Positions 24,713 to 34,278 of a stretch of DNA of 64,000 nt are shown here, in pieces. Source of the DNA: Rhodobacteraceae bacterium HLUCCO07. Its GTDB lineage: Bacteria > Pseudomonadota > Alphaproteobacteria > Rhodobacterales > Rhodobacteraceae. Below the pieces are notes generated by a model. The model made no database searches and was not told the DNA's origin. It worked only from the letters and a program-made list of their open reading frames with translations. The translations under genes and the position numbers were made by a program. The DNA lies in assembly GCA_001314705.1 (NCBI GenBank), contig LJSU01000016.1, forward strand, positions 1 to 64,000. Reading direction: 5' to 3'. Every line of letters begins with the position of its first letter. Position 1 is the first letter of the stretch.

Positions 24713-26156
24713 GGAAGGCCGCAACCGTCTTGAGCACGGTGAACCCATAGAGCGCCTCGAACCCTTTCTCGCGCCCGTGGCCGGATTTTCCCATCCCGCC
24801 AAAGGGCAGTTCCACACCGCCCCCGGCGCCGTAATTGTTGATGAAAACCTGCCCCGCGCGGATCGCCTTGGCAAGCCGCATCTGCCGCGCGCCGCTCTCG
24901 CTCCAGACCGATGCCACCAGCCCGTAATCTGTGCCATTGGCGATCGCCACGGCCTCTTCCTCGTCGTCGAAGGGAATGGCCACCTGCACGGGGCCGAAAA
25001 TCTCGTCGCGGGCCAGCGCATGTCCTGCGGACACGCCGGAAAAGAGCGTCGGCACCACGAAATTGCCACCCTCGGGCGCATCCACGAGCTGCGCCTGCCC
25101 GGCGGTTTCAAGGTCCGCCCCCTGATCGAGGAACCCGCTCACGATCCCCTTTTGCTTGGCGGAAATCAGGGGCCCCACATCCAGGTCGCTCATCGCCTGG
25201 CCGACCCGCAACTGGCCATAGCGTTCGGCCATCCGGCCCACAACCTCGTCGTAAACCCCGCGCTGGACGAGGATGCGCGACGAGGCCGAACAGGTCTGCC
25301 CCGCGTTCTGAACCCCCGCATTGACAAGGAACGGCAGCGCCGCGTCGATATCGGCGTCATCGAACACGACCTGCGGCGATTTCCCGCCCAGCTCCAGCGT
25401 CACCGGCACCACGTTCTTCGCCGCCGCCGCCTGGATCATCGCGCCGGTGGCGACCGAGCCGGTAAAGCTCACATGGTCTATGCCGGCATGCCCCGAAAGC
25501 GCGGCCCCGGCCTCGGCCCCCAGCCCCGGCACCACGTTCAGAACACCATCGGGCAGCCCCGCCGCCTTGGCCAGATCGGCAAAGGCCAGCGCGGTCAGGC
25601 AGGCATCCTCGGCCGGTTTGAGAACACAGGCATTGCCCGCCGCCAGTGCGGCGCCGACGCTGCGCCCGATGATCTGCATCGGGTAGTTCCACGGCACGAT
25701 ATGCGCCGTTACCCCATGCGGCTCGCGCAGCGTGTAAACCGTGTAGCCATCGAGATAGGGAATGGTTTCCCCGTGCAGCTTGTCCGCCGCGCCGCCGTAA
25801 AACTCCATGTAGCGCGCCAGCGCCACCGCATCGGCCCGCGCCTGTTTGAGCGGCTTGCCCACGTCCAGCGCCTCCAGCCGGGCAAGCTGATCGACCTTTT
25901 CCTCGACCAGCTTTTGCAACCGCATCAGGATGCGCCCGCGCTCCACTGCCGGGGTGCGCGACCATACGCCATCATATGCCTTGCACGCGGCCGCAACCGC
26001 AGCGTCCACATCCGCCCCTTGCCCGCGCGCGATCTCGCCGATCTGTTCCCCGGTCGAGGGGTTCATCAGCGGCAGCGTCTGGCCAGACGACGACGCCACC
26101 CATTCCCCCGCGATCAGGCATTTCGACGGGTCGAACCACAGGTCATCAAGGCTCAT
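24705..26156 (-). CDS. Aldehyde dehydrogenase family protein
   Basis: This 483-residue NAD(P)-dependent aldehyde dehydrogenase should oxidise the aldehyde made by the upstream decarboxylase. The catalytic Cys is in NAGQTCSASSRILV, the general-base Glu in VTLELGGKSPQVVFDDADID, and the cofactor loop is FTGSVATGAMIQAAAAKNV. An N-terminal GEWVASSSGQTLPLMNPSTG is typical of the betaine/gamma-aminobutyraldehyde group. AAGGAAGTGAG precedes the start. Amino-aldehyde or guanidino-aldehyde substrates are possible, but specificity cannot be determined. Confidence 0.92.
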   Translation of the reverse strand: MSLDDLWFDPSKCLIAGEWVASSSGQTLPLMNPSTGEQIGEIARGQGADVDAAVAAACKAYDGVWSRTPAVERGRILMRLQKLVEEKVDQLARLEALDVGKPLKQARADAVALARYMEFYGGAADKLHGETIPYLDGYTVYTLREPHGVTAHIVPWNYPMQIIGRSVGAALAAGNACVLKPAEDACLTALAFADLAKAAGLPDGVLNVVPGLGAEAGAALSGHAGIDHVSFTGSVATGAMIQAAAAKNVVPVTLELGGKSPQVVFDDADIDAALPFLVNAGVQNAGQTCSASSRILVQRGVYDEVVGRMAERYGQLRVGQAMSDLDVGPLISAKQKGIVSGFLDQGADLETAGQAQLVDAPEGGNFVVPTLFSGVSAGHALARDEIFGPVQVAIPFDDEEEAVAIANGTDYGLVASVWSESGARQMRLAKAIRAGQVFINNYGAGGGVELPFGGMGKSGHGREKGFEALYGFTVLKTVAAFHG

Positions 26157-26171
26157 CTCACTTCCTTTCCT

Positions 26172-27764
26172 TCAGGCCGCGCCACGGTCCGGCAGAACCG
26201 GCGCCGCCGCGATCAATGTTTTGGTATAGTCATGTTGCGGCGCGTCGAACACAAGGGCGGTCGGCCCTTCCTCGACGATCTCGCCCGCCTGCATCACCAT
26301 CACCCGGTCGGTGATCGTGCGCACCACGCTCAGGTCGTGACTGATAAAGAGATAAGTCAGCCCGAACCGTCCCGACAGATCGGCCAGCAGGTCGAGGATC
26401 TGCGCACGGATGCTCACGTCAAGCGCGCTCACCGCCTCGTCGAGGATGATCAACTCGGGCTTGATGATCAGTGCCCGTGCGATCGCGATCCGCTGCCGCT
26501 GTCCGCCGCTGAACTCGTGGATATACTTGTGCCGGTCCTCCGCCGAAAGTCCCACGCTTTCCAGCGCCTCGGCAATCGCGGCATCCCGCGCGGCCCCCGT
26601 GGGCGGGTCGTCCAGAAGGTGAAACGGCTCTGTCACCAGCGGCCCGACCTTCCAGCGCGGGTTGAAGCTTCCGAACGGGTCCTGGAACACCACCTGCATC
26701 CGGCGGCGCACCTCGCGGTTGGGCCGGTGCCCGGTAAAGACCGGCTCACCGTCCAGCAGGATCTGGCCCGACTGCACCTCTTCAAGCCCCAGGATGGCCC
26801 GGGTCAGGGTCGATTTCCCACAGCCCGATTCCCCCACGAGGCCAAGGCTCTCGCCCTTCGCAATCTCGAAACTCACGCCGTTCACCGCGCGGAAATGCTC
26901 CTGCGGCGCGAAAAGCCGCGTGCGCGGCAGGGCATAGTCGCGCACCACCTCCCGCACCTGCAAGAGCGGCACGTCGCGCCGGGTCTCGTCGCGTTCGGGC
27001 TGATGTCCCGACGCCTCGAAGAGCGCGCGGGTATAGGGGTGGCGCATCTCGGCAAAGACCCGCGCCGTCGGCCCCGCCTCGACCACCTCGCCATGGCGCA
27101 TGATCACGATCTCATGGGCCATGTCCGCCACCACCGCCAGGTCATGCGTGATCAGCATGAGGCCCATCCCGTCCTCGTCCACCAAGCGCCGCAACAGTTG
27201 CAGGATCTGCGCCTGCGTCGTCACGTCGAGCGCCGTGGTCGGCTCGTCCGCGATCAGGAGCTTGGGGCGCAGCGCGATCGCCATGGCAATGACCACCCGT
27301 TGCCGCTGCCCGCCCGACAACTCGTGCGGATAGCGCGACAGCGGGAATTTCGCCTCGGGCAATTCGCAGCGTTCCAGCGCCCCGCGCGCCCGCGACATCG
27401 CCTCGGCGCGGCTCACATCCTCGTGGATCAGGATGGTCTCGGCCACCTGCGCGCCGATGGTCTGGATCGGGTTCAGCGCCGTCATCGGCTCCTGGAACAC
27501 CATGCCGACCTCGTTGCCCCTGAGCCGGCACAGGCTCTGTTCCGACAGCGCCAGCATCTCATGCCCGTTCAACGTGACCCGCCCGCGGCACATCGCCCCG
27601 TCGGGCAAGAGCTGCATCACCGAGAACGCGGTCATCGACTTGCCCGACCCGCTCTCGCCGATCACCCCCACGATCTGCCCCGGCGCAACGCCAAGCGACA
27701 CCCCCTTGAGGATCGCCTCGCCATGGATGTCCAGATCCAGCCCCTCGATCTCCAGAAGGCTCAT
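26172..27764 (-). CDS. Peptide-type ABC transporter ATPase, two fused domains
   Basis: This 530-residue protein fuses the two ATP-binding subunits (OppD-like and OppF-like) of a peptide/opine/nickel ABC importer, as in YejF or GsiA. Domain one has Walker [10 protein letters not shown] near residue 36-44, signature LSGGQRQR and Walker [14 protein letters not shown]. Domain two has [16 protein letters not shown] near residue 310, [15 protein letters not shown] and [13 protein letters not shown]. Both are complete, so both should hydrolyse ATP. The start overlaps the permease stop (ATGA). A further open frame upstream is only antiphase reading of the permease. Confidence 0.94.
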   Translation of the reverse strand: MSLLEIEGLDLDIHGEAILKGVSLGVAPGQIVGVIGESGSGKSMTAFSVMQLLPDGAMCRGRVTLNGHEMLALSEQSLCRLRGNEVGMVFQEPMTALNPIQTIGAQVAETILIHEDVSRAEAMSRARGALERCELPEAKFPLSRYPHELSGGQRQRVVIAMAIALRPKLLIADEPTTALDVTTQAQILQLLRRLVDEDGMGLMLITHDLAVVADMAHEIVIMRHGEVVEAGPTARVFAEMRHPYTRALFEASGHQPERDETRRDVPLLQVREVVRDYALPRTRLFAPQEHFRAVNGVSFEIAKGESLGLVGESGCGKSTLTRAILGLEEVQSGQILLDGEPVFTGHRPNREVRRRMQVVFQDPFGSFNPRWKVGPLVTEPFHLLDDPPTGAARDAAIAEALESVGLSAEDRHKYIHEFSGGQRQRIAIARALIIKPELIILDEAVSALDVSIRAQILDLLADLSGRFGLTYLFISHDLSVVRTITDRVMVMQAGEIVEEGPTALVFDAPQHDYTKTLIAAAPVLPDRGAA

Positions 27765-28609
27765 CGTCCCACCCTCCTGATCTTCGGATCGAAAAGATCG
27801 CGCAGCCCGTCGCCCATCAGGTTCAGTCCCAGAACCGTCAGAAGGATCGCCAGCCCCGGGAAAATCGCCATATGCGGCGCAATGGAAATCATCGTCTGGC
27901 TGTCGGCCAGCATCCGCCCCCAGCTTGGCAGCGGCGGCTGCGCCCCCAGCCCCACGTAAGACAACGCCGCCTCGGCCAGGATACCGAGCGAGAACTGGAT
28001 TGTCCCCTGCACGATCAGCAGGTTGGTCACGTTGGGCAGGATATGTTCGAAACTGATCCGCGTGGCCCCCTTGCCCGCCACCCGCGCCGCCATCACGTAA
28101 TCGCGGGTCCAAAGCGACAGCGCGGCCCCCCTTGTCAGCCGCGCAAAGACGGGAATGTTGAAGATCCCGATCGCGATGATCGCGTTAAGCGCCGAGGCCC
28201 CGAAAACGGCGGTGATCATGATCGCGATCAGGAGCGAAGGGAAGGCAAAGACGAGGTCGTTGCCCCGCATGATCACCTCGTCGAGAAGGCTGCCCTTCCT
28301 CGCCGCCGCCGCCAGGCCCAGCGGCACGCCAAAGCCCATGCCGATCCCGACCGCCACCACCGCCACCGCGATCGAGGTGCGCGCGCCGACCATGATCATC
28401 GACAGGATATCACGCCCGAAATGGTCCGTGCCCAGAAGGTGCGCCCCGCCCGGGCCCTTCATCCGGTCGGGGACATTCATCGACGTGATGTCATGCGGCA
28501 CCCAGGCAAAACTCACCACCGCGGCCAGCACGAAAACCGCCGTCAGGACCGCCCCGAGGACAAGGCTGCGCGAACGCAGCGCAGCGCCAAGAAACCCGGT
28601 TTCCGTCAT
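27761..28609 (-). CDS. Peptide-type ABC transporter permease (DppC family)
   Basis: This 282-residue inner-membrane permease has a first hydrophobic segment near residues 15-40 and the DppC motif HLLGTDHFGRDILSMIMVGA. The EAA loop is EAALSYVGLGAQPPLPSWG near 225-245. It is paired with the DppB-type permease upstream (four-base overlap) and the fused ATPase downstream (four-base overlap), forming a complete translocation unit. Confidence 0.93.
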   Translation of the reverse strand: MTETGFLGAALRSRSLVLGAVLTAVFVLAAVVSFAWVPHDITSMNVPDRMKGPGGAHLLGTDHFGRDILSMIMVGARTSIAVAVVAVGIGMGFGVPLGLAAAARKGSLLDEVIMRGNDLVFAFPSLLIAIMITAVFGASALNAIIAIGIFNIPVFARLTRGAALSLWTRDYVMAARVAGKGATRISFEHILPNVTNLLIVQGTIQFSLGILAEAALSYVGLGAQPPLPSWGRMLADSQTMISIAPHMAIFPGLAILLTVLGLNLMGDGLRDLFDPKIRRVGR

Positions 28610-29553
28610 CCCCGCACCCTCAGCCTTGGGTCGACCGCCGCATAGGCGATATCGACCGCGAAATTCACCACGATCACCGCAAAGACCAACAGCATCACCA
28701 CCGATTCCACCACGATCAGGTCACGCGCGCTGATCGCCTGGAACACCATCCGCCCCAGCCCGGGCAGGGAGAACACGTTCTCGATGATGATCGCACCGGC
28801 CATGAGGAACGAGAACTGCAACCCGATGATCGTAAGCACCGGGATGAGCGCGTTCCTGAGCGCATGGCGCCACAACGCCTGGCGCTTGGTAAGCCCCTTG
28901 GCCCGCGCCGTGCGAATGAAATCCTCCGACAGCGTGTCCAGCAGCGATGAGCGCATCACCCGCGCAAGGATGCTCGCCTGAGGCAGGGCCAGCGCGATCG
29001 CGGGCAGAGTCAGCGATTTCATTGCCGGAAGGAACCCGGATTCCCAGCCCGCGAAGCCCCCCGCGCTGAACCAGCGCAGGTTGATCGAAAATACCAGCAC
29101 CATCAGCATCGCGAACCAGAAATTCGGAATCGCCACACCCAGTTGCGTCAGCCCCATCACGCTCACATCCGCAACGCTGCCACGCTTGCTGGCCGCCCAG
29201 ATGCCCGCCGGAAAGGCGATCAGCGTCGAAAGCGTCAGCGCATAAAGCGCCAATGGCAGCGAAATCCAGAGCCGCTCGCCGATCATCTCCGAAACGGGCG
29301 TGCGATAGGTATAGGAGGTGCCGAAATCACCACGCAACATCCCCCCGACCCAGGAAAGGTAACGCTCCACGAGCGTCCCGCTCAGCCCCAGCTGATCGCG
29401 CAAGGCCGCCAGCGTCTCCTCGGTGGCATTCATTCCCAGCATGTAGGCCGCCGGATCGCCCGGCACGACCTCGACGAACAGGAAAATCACCACGCTTGCC
29501 ACGACGAGCGAAAGCGAAAGCGATACCAGACGTTTGAAAGCAAATCTCAGCAT
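28606..29553 (-). CDS. Peptide-type ABC transporter permease (DppB family)
   Basis: This 315-residue membrane permease begins with the typical LVSLSLSLVVASVVIFLFVE and carries the conserved VEVVPGDPAAYMLG and VERYLSWVGGMLRGDFGTSY. The EAA-type loop is ARAKGLTKRQALWRHALRNA. It forms the channel with the adjacent DppC-type subunit. A 179-base gap with a 16-bp hairpin separates it from the binding-protein gene, which suggests the two are made in different amounts. Confidence 0.93.
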   Translation of the reverse strand: MLRFAFKRLVSLSLSLVVASVVIFLFVEVVPGDPAAYMLGMNATEETLAALRDQLGLSGTLVERYLSWVGGMLRGDFGTSYTYRTPVSEMIGERLWISLPLALYALTLSTLIAFPAGIWAASKRGSVADVSVMGLTQLGVAIPNFWFAMLMVLVFSINLRWFSAGGFAGWESGFLPAMKSLTLPAIALALPQASILARVMRSSLLDTLSEDFIRTARAKGLTKRQALWRHALRNALIPVLTIIGLQFSFLMAGAIIIENVFSLPGLGRMVFQAISARDLIVVESVVMLLVFAVIVVNFAVDIAYAAVDPRLRVRG

Positions 29554-29587
29554 TTACGCGGCACCGCGCATGGCTTCTTCCCCATCT

Positions 29588-29620
29588 TTCATCTTGCCGG
29601 AAATACTCCCCGCCGGAGGC
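29588..29620 (-). terminator. GCCTCCGGCGGGGAGTATTT hairpin motif, copy 2
   Basis: On the minus strand CTCC pairs with GGAG across GGCGG and is followed by TATTTCCGGCAAGATGAA. It sits about 110 bases after the binding-protein stop and 35 bases before the DppB start. That position would allow partial termination between the two. It matches the copy at 22571-22602. Confidence 0.55.
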
Positions 29621-29662
29621 CCCGGCCTGCAACATGCACGGCATGGCTGCCGCGCACCAAGC

Positions 29663-29709
29663 CCCCCCGGGCGCAAGGGGGTGGGTGGGCGGGCCTTGCG
29701 CCCGGGGGG
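29663..29709 (-). repeat. 16-bp perfect GC-rich hairpin between binding protein and permease genes
   Basis: CCCCCCGGGCGCAAGG (29663-29678) is the exact reverse complement of 29694-29709, with a 15-base loop. It begins about 24 bases after the binding-protein stop on the minus strand. There is no T tail. Hairpins at this position in binding-protein operons protect the upstream mRNA against 3' decay, as known for malE-malF. Here that is inference. Confidence 0.75.
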
Positions 29710-29732
29710 CGGCCCGCCGCGTTTCCCTCAAC

Positions 29733-31208
29733 CTATTCCCAGTAAACCCCGGTCATGTCCACGGCCTGGGTCGGCGCGTCCTTCCAAAGGCCCCGCACGC
29801 CCGCCTTGGCCACGGTCGGCGTGGCCAGCTGGAAGAGATAGCCGTTCACGTAATCCTCGCTGATGATGGTCTGCGCCTGTTTGAGAAGTTCACTGCGCGC
29901 CTCCGGGTCGGTGGTGCGGCTCAACTCGTCCATCAACGCCTGGAAATCCGGGTTGTCATACTGGAAATAGTAATCCGGCCGGGCATAGATGTTGATGTCC
30001 ATCGGCTCGGTGTGGCTGACGATGGTCAGCCCGAAATCCTTGCCGTTGAACACCTGTTCCAGCCATTGCGCCCATTCGAGGTTGGAAATCTCGGTCTCGA
30101 TACCCACGGCGCGCAACTGCGACGCGAGGATCTCGCCACCCCGCCGCGCATAGGAGGGCGGCGGCAGCTTGAGCGTGGTTTCGAACCCGTCCTCATACCC
30201 CGCCTCGGCCAGAAGCTCTTTCGCCAGTTCCGGGTCATGTTGCGAGTTGCCGGTCAGATCGACGTAATCGGGATGGTGCGGCGCGAAATGCGTGCCGATC
30301 GGCGTGCCAAGGCCGAATTGCGCCCCGTCGACGATCGCCTGGCGGTCGATCGCATGGGAAATCGCCTTGCGCACCTTCACGTCGTCCAGCGGTTCGACCT
30401 TGTTGTTCATCGCCAGGATCGTCTCGCCCTCGGTGCTGCCCACGATCACCTCGAATCGCGGATCGTCCTCGAACTGGGGCAGGTTTTCCGGCGCGGGAAA
30501 GGCGGTGAACACGTCCACATCCTCGGCCATCACCGCAGAAAAGGCTGCGGTCGGGTCGGAAATGAACTTGAACGTCACCTTGTCGAGCTTCGCGGCCTCG
30601 CCCCAGTAATCGGGGTTGCGCTCAAGCGTGATGTTGTCACCCTGCACCCAGTTCGCGAACTTGAACGCGCCGGTGCCGATCGGCGCCTGCTTGATATCGT
30701 CGATGCTCTCGGGCGCCACGATCACCGCGTCGCCCCAGGCCATGTTGAACAGGAAGCTGCCATCGGGCTCCGACAGCGTGACCTTGACGGTCAGCGGGTC
30801 CACCACCTCGACCGTCTCGATCCCCTCGAAAAGCACCTTCTGCGCGTTGGCGCTGTCCTCGGCGCGGGCGCGGTCGAGGCTGAATTTCACGTCCTCGGCA
30901 TCCATCGTGGTGCCGTCGTGAAACGTCACCCCCTCGGCAAGGCTGAACGTATAGACCCGGCCGTCTTCGGAAATCTCCCAGTCACGCGCCAGCCCGGGGA
31001 TGATCGACCCATCCGCGTCGAATCGCGTCAGCCCTTCGAACACGTTGGAATAAAGCACCGAATCGATGGCGCCCGCGGCCGCGCCCGTCGGGTCGAGATG
31101 CGGCGGTTCAAGCTGCATCGCCACCACGATATCGCTCTTGGCGAGCGCCCCGCCCGTGGCCATCATCATCGCAAGCGCACTTGCCGCGCCCAGTTTCATG
31201 AAAGACAT
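29733..31208 (-). CDS. ABC transporter solute-binding protein, peptide type (family 5)
   Basis: This 491-residue periplasmic binding protein belongs to extracellular solute-binding family 5 (peptides, opines, nickel and similar). The signal peptide is about residues 1-23 (MSFMKLGAASALAMMMATGG then ALA) with the mature chain at KSDIVVAMQ. The family motif TFSLAEGVTFHDGTTMDAED is near residue 85-105 and DVKVRKAISHAIDRQAIV near 265-285. GGGGAG seven bases upstream supports ATG 31208. It is the first of the transport genes and follows the FAD enzyme gene by 104 bases. Confidence 0.94.
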   Translation of the reverse strand: MSFMKLGAASALAMMMATGGALAKSDIVVAMQLEPPHLDPTGAAAGAIDSVLYSNVFEGLTRFDADGSIIPGLARDWEISEDGRVYTFSLAEGVTFHDGTTMDAEDVKFSLDRARAEDSANAQKVLFEGIETVEVVDPLTVKVTLSEPDGSFLFNMAWGDAVIVAPESIDDIKQAPIGTGAFKFANWVQGDNITLERNPDYWGEAAKLDKVTFKFISDPTAAFSAVMAEDVDVFTAFPAPENLPQFEDDPRFEVIVGSTEGETILAMNNKVEPLDDVKVRKAISHAIDRQAIVDGAQFGLGTPIGTHFAPHHPDYVDLTGNSQHDPELAKELLAEAGYEDGFETTLKLPPPSYARRGGEILASQLRAVGIETEISNLEWAQWLEQVFNGKDFGLTIVSHTEPMDINIYARPDYYFQYDNPDFQALMDELSRTTDPEARSELLKQAQTIISEDYVNGYLFQLATPTVAKAGVRGLWKDAPTQAVDMTGVYWE

Positions 31209-31312
31209 CCCGTTTCTCCCCGTCTTGTCCGGCCGCAATCGCGGCACTTCCGTTTGATCTGCGCCACTCTCGCCGCAAAACCTCGCGGGATCAAGCAACT
31301 GCATCCCGGCAA

Positions 31313-32518
31313 TCAGATCACCGCCTTTTCCAGGAACGGCCGCCCGCTCACCACCCGCTCGAACCCGAGCGGCGACAGGTCGAGCGTGCGAAACCCGCCA
31401 TGCGCGATCAACTCGCTCACCCCGCGCCCCGTGGCCGGCGCCTGTTGCAGCCCGTGCCCCGAGAACCCGTTGGCAAAGATAAAATTCTCCACCTCCGGGT
31501 GCGGCCCGATCACCATGTTGTGGTCGAGCGTGTTGAACGCGTAATGCCCCGCCCAGAGGTTGACCACCTTCACCGCCTCGAACGCCTCGGACCGTTCGGC
31601 CAGCGCGGGCCAGATCACCTCCTCGAAGAGATCGTGATGCGGCTCGAAATCGTCCCAGTCCACGGCCACGTCCTCGGCCGGCGGACAGCCGGTGAGGAAA
31701 TACCGCCCCTCGGGCCGGCAATAGACCCCCGTGGGGTCGATCATCAGCGGCAATTGCCCGCCCTTCACCCGCGCGCTTCCCTGTGGCGAGCGGGCACAAT
31801 CGAACACGAACTGCGTGCGCTTGCGCGGCTCGACCGGAATGTGCAGCCCGGCCATGCCCGCCACCCGTGCCGCTCGCGGCCCGGCGGCGTTGACCACCCA
31901 GCCCGCGCCGATCTCCTCGCCGCTGGCCAGACGCACTCCCGTCACCCGCCCGGCTTTGCGCGCGATGTCCGCAACTTCGCCGGTGACATAATCCGCCCCC
32001 AACTCCCGCGCCTTGCCGCGAAAGCCGCGGATCAGCCCGGTATTGTCGAACCAGCCCTCGCCCGACCGCCCGTAAGAGGCCAGCCGGATGTCATCCACCC
32101 GCAGATGCGGAAACGCCTCGGCCAGTTCATCGCGCTCCCAGAGCACCACATCGGCCCCGCAGGACAGCTGCACCGCGTGGTTCTCCCGCAGGATCGCCTC
32201 CTGCTCCGGCGTGCGCGCAAGGAACAGGTATCCCCCCTCGTGGAAATTCAGATCGATCCGCGTGTCGCCCACCTGTGTCAGATCGGCGAAATCGCGGATC
32301 ACCTGCCCGCCATACTTGCTGATCTCGACATTGATCGCGTTGGAAAACTGCGTGCGGATACCCGCCGCCGAAAGCGCGGTGGAACATTGCGCATAGCTCG
32401 GGTCGCGCTCGACCACGAGAACCGAACCGTCGAAATCGGGGTTCGATGTCAGGTAATAAGCCACGGACGAGCCGATCACCGCACCGCCCACGATCACCAC
32501 GTCATAGCGGTCCCTCAT
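31313..32518 (-). CDS. FAD-dependent amino acid/amine oxidoreductase (DAO family)
   Basis: This 401-residue flavoprotein of the D-amino acid oxidase/DadA/sarcosine oxidase family begins with the dinucleotide-binding VVIVGGAVIGSSVAYYL. GWVVNAAGPRAARVAGMAGL lies mid-protein and FIFANGFSGHGLQQAPATGR closes the C-terminal FAD site, all family hallmarks. It would oxidise a secondary amine or an amino acid to an imino compound that hydrolyses to a 2-oxo acid. It is separated by four bases from the TPP-enzyme gene, so coupling of oxidation and decarboxylation is likely. Confidence 0.92.
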   Translation of the reverse strand: MRDRYDVVIVGGAVIGSSVAYYLTSNPDFDGSVLVVERDPSYAQCSTALSAAGIRTQFSNAINVEISKYGGQVIRDFADLTQVGDTRIDLNFHEGGYLFLARTPEQEAILRENHAVQLSCGADVVLWERDELAEAFPHLRVDDIRLASYGRSGEGWFDNTGLIRGFRGKARELGADYVTGEVADIARKAGRVTGVRLASGEEIGAGWVVNAAGPRAARVAGMAGLHIPVEPRKRTQFVFDCARSPQGSARVKGGQLPLMIDPTGVYCRPEGRYFLTGCPPAEDVAVDWDDFEPHHDLFEEVIWPALAERSEAFEAVKVVNLWAGHYAFNTLDHNMVIGPHPEVENFIFANGFSGHGLQQAPATGRGVSELIAHGGFRTLDLSPLGFERVVSGRPFLEKAVI

Positions 32519-32522
32519 CACG

Positions 32523-34193
32523 CTACCCCTCTTGCGCCGCAAGCGCCGCTTCGCGCATCTGGCTCAGCGTGACGCGCGGAGTCAGCGCCTCGGGCGAGAT
32601 CACGAGGTCGAGCACCGCGCCCCCCTTGGCCGCGCGCGCCCGCTCATAGGCGGCGGCGAAATCCGCCGTGGTCTCGACCCGCTCCCCGTGAAAGCCATAG
32701 GCGCGGGCCAGTGCCGCGAAATCCGGGCTCAGCATCGTCGTGCCCGACACGCGGGCCGGGTAATGGCGCTCCTGGTGGGCGCGGATCGTGCCGTATATCC
32801 CGTTGTTGAGGATCAGGATGATCGGCTGTGCGCCCGCCTGTGCCGCGCTGGCCAGTTCCTGGCAATTCATCTGGAAATCACCGTCACCCGCGAAACACAC
32901 CACCTCGCGCCCCGGATGGGCCAGCTTGGCGGCGATTGCCGCCGGCACGCCATAGCCCATCGCCCCCGATTGCGGGGCGATGTGGCGCATGGCCGGGCCA
33001 TACTTGATGAACTTGCCCGGCCAGATCGCGAAATTCCCCGCGCCATTGGTCACGATCGCATCCTCGGGCAGGACCGCGCGCAGATGCGCCATGACCTTGC
33101 CCATATCCACCGGCGAAGGCTGCTCGGGCAAGTCGAACCCCGCCTCATAGGCCGCGCGCCCCTCTTGCCGCCACGCTGCCCAGTCGCCCGTCACCGGCCC
33201 CTCGGCCAGGGCCATGGCAAAGGCGTCATGCCCCGCCTGGATGCCCAGCGCGGGCTGATAGACCTTGCCAAGTTCCCCCTCGGCCTGGTGCACATGGATG
33301 AGTCGCTGTTTCGGCATCGGCACGTCAAGAAGCGTGTAACCGTCGGTCGAGTTTTCGCCAAAGCGGTTGTTGATCGCAAGGATCACATCCGCCTCGCCAA
33401 TCAGCCGCTTCACCGAGGGCACCATGCCCACCCCGGCCTCGCCACAGAAAACCGGCGAATTGTTGTCGAACTGGTCGGCGAAACGAAAGGCCGTCACCAC
33501 CGGAATATCGCTCGCCTCGGCAAAGCGTTGCAGTGCCGCGCGCCCCGCATCGCTCCAGTTGCTGCCGCCGTAAAGGATCACGGGGCGCTTCGCCGCGCCA
33601 AGAATCATGCGCGCCTCTTCCACCGCCTGTGGGTCAGGCTGCGGCTCGGCCATCGCCGCCAGCGGCCCCAGCGGCGCGGCATCGCTCCGGCTGGTCAGCA
33701 TATCCTCGGGAAGGGCAACAACCACCGGCCCGGGCCGCCCCGTCGTGGCGGTTTTCCACGCCCGCGCCAGGATCTCGGGGATGCGGTCCACGTCGTCGAT
33801 CTCGACTGCCCATTTCGCAACCCGGCCATACATCGCCGGATAGTCGATCTCCTGGAACGCCTCGCGCCCCTTCATCGCGGTGCCGACCTGCCCGACCAGC
33901 AGGATCATCGGAACGCTGTCCTGCATTGCCGTATGGACCCCGATCGCGGCATTGGTGGCGCCGGGTCCGCGCGTGACCATGCAGATGCCGGGGCGCCCGG
34001 TGATCTTGCCCCATGCGGCGGCCATGAACCCGGCCCCGCCCTCGTTCCGGCACAGCACGAAATCGAGGCTCCCTTGCGTGTCATGCAGCGCATCGAGCAC
34101 CGCGAGGTAACTTTCCCCCGGCACGCCAAAGGCTTTGGTGGCGCCCAGCCCGACAAGGCTTTGCACCAGCAGTTCACCACCGTTCCGCATCAT
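32523..34193 (-). CDS. Thiamine-pyrophosphate enzyme, acetolactate synthase-like
   Basis: This 556-residue ThDP-dependent enzyme has the catalytic Glu in LCRNEGGAGFMAAAWGKITG near residue 47 and the TPP-binding GDGDFQMNCQELASAAQAGA with NNGIYGT near 435-465. The central domain carries GGSNWSDAGRAALQRF. It resembles 2-oxoacid decarboxylases and acetolactate synthase-like proteins. No regulatory ilvH-like subunit is nearby, so valine/isoleucine synthesis is unlikely. Between an amino acid oxidoreductase and an aldehyde dehydrogenase it most plausibly decarboxylates a 2-oxo acid, as AruI does for 2-ketoarginine. Two tandem dyads lie upstream. ATG 34190 is an alternative start one codon later. 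Confidence 0.9.
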   Translation of the reverse strand: MMRNGGELLVQSLVGLGATKAFGVPGESYLAVLDALHDTQGSLDFVLCRNEGGAGFMAAAWGKITGRPGICMVTRGPGATNAAIGVHTAMQDSVPMILLVGQVGTAMKGREAFQEIDYPAMYGRVAKWAVEIDDVDRIPEILARAWKTATTGRPGPVVVALPEDMLTSRSDAAPLGPLAAMAEPQPDPQAVEEARMILGAAKRPVILYGGSNWSDAGRAALQRFAEASDIPVVTAFRFADQFDNNSPVFCGEAGVGMVPSVKRLIGEADVILAINNRFGENSTDGYTLLDVPMPKQRLIHVHQAEGELGKVYQPALGIQAGHDAFAMALAEGPVTGDWAAWRQEGRAAYEAGFDLPEQPSPVDMGKVMAHLRAVLPEDAIVTNGAGNFAIWPGKFIKYGPAMRHIAPQSGAMGYGVPAAIAAKLAHPGREVVCFAGDGDFQMNCQELASAAQAGAQPIILILNNGIYGTIRAHQERHYPARVSGTTMLSPDFAALARAYGFHGERVETTADFAAAYERARAAKGGAVLDLVISPEALTPRVTLSQMREAALAAQEG

Positions 34194-34278
34194 GTCCCAC
34201 TCCCTGTTCCAGCGACGCGACGCGATCACGGTTCGCGAGCCGCGTTAACCCTTTTTCGCCCCGTCACCCGCGTTGCGA

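Noticed and set aside
24372-27959. Very long plus-strand open frame (about 1195 codons) opposite the ABC and aldehyde dehydrogenase genes
   Set aside because: It is antisense to clear genes. The translation is Arg/His/Pro-rich without domains, as expected from GC-rich codon bias.
32523-34193. Acetolactate synthase catalytic subunit for branched-chain amino acids
   Set aside because: There is no small regulatory subunit and no ilvC-like gene nearby. The neighbours are oxidoreductase and importer genes.
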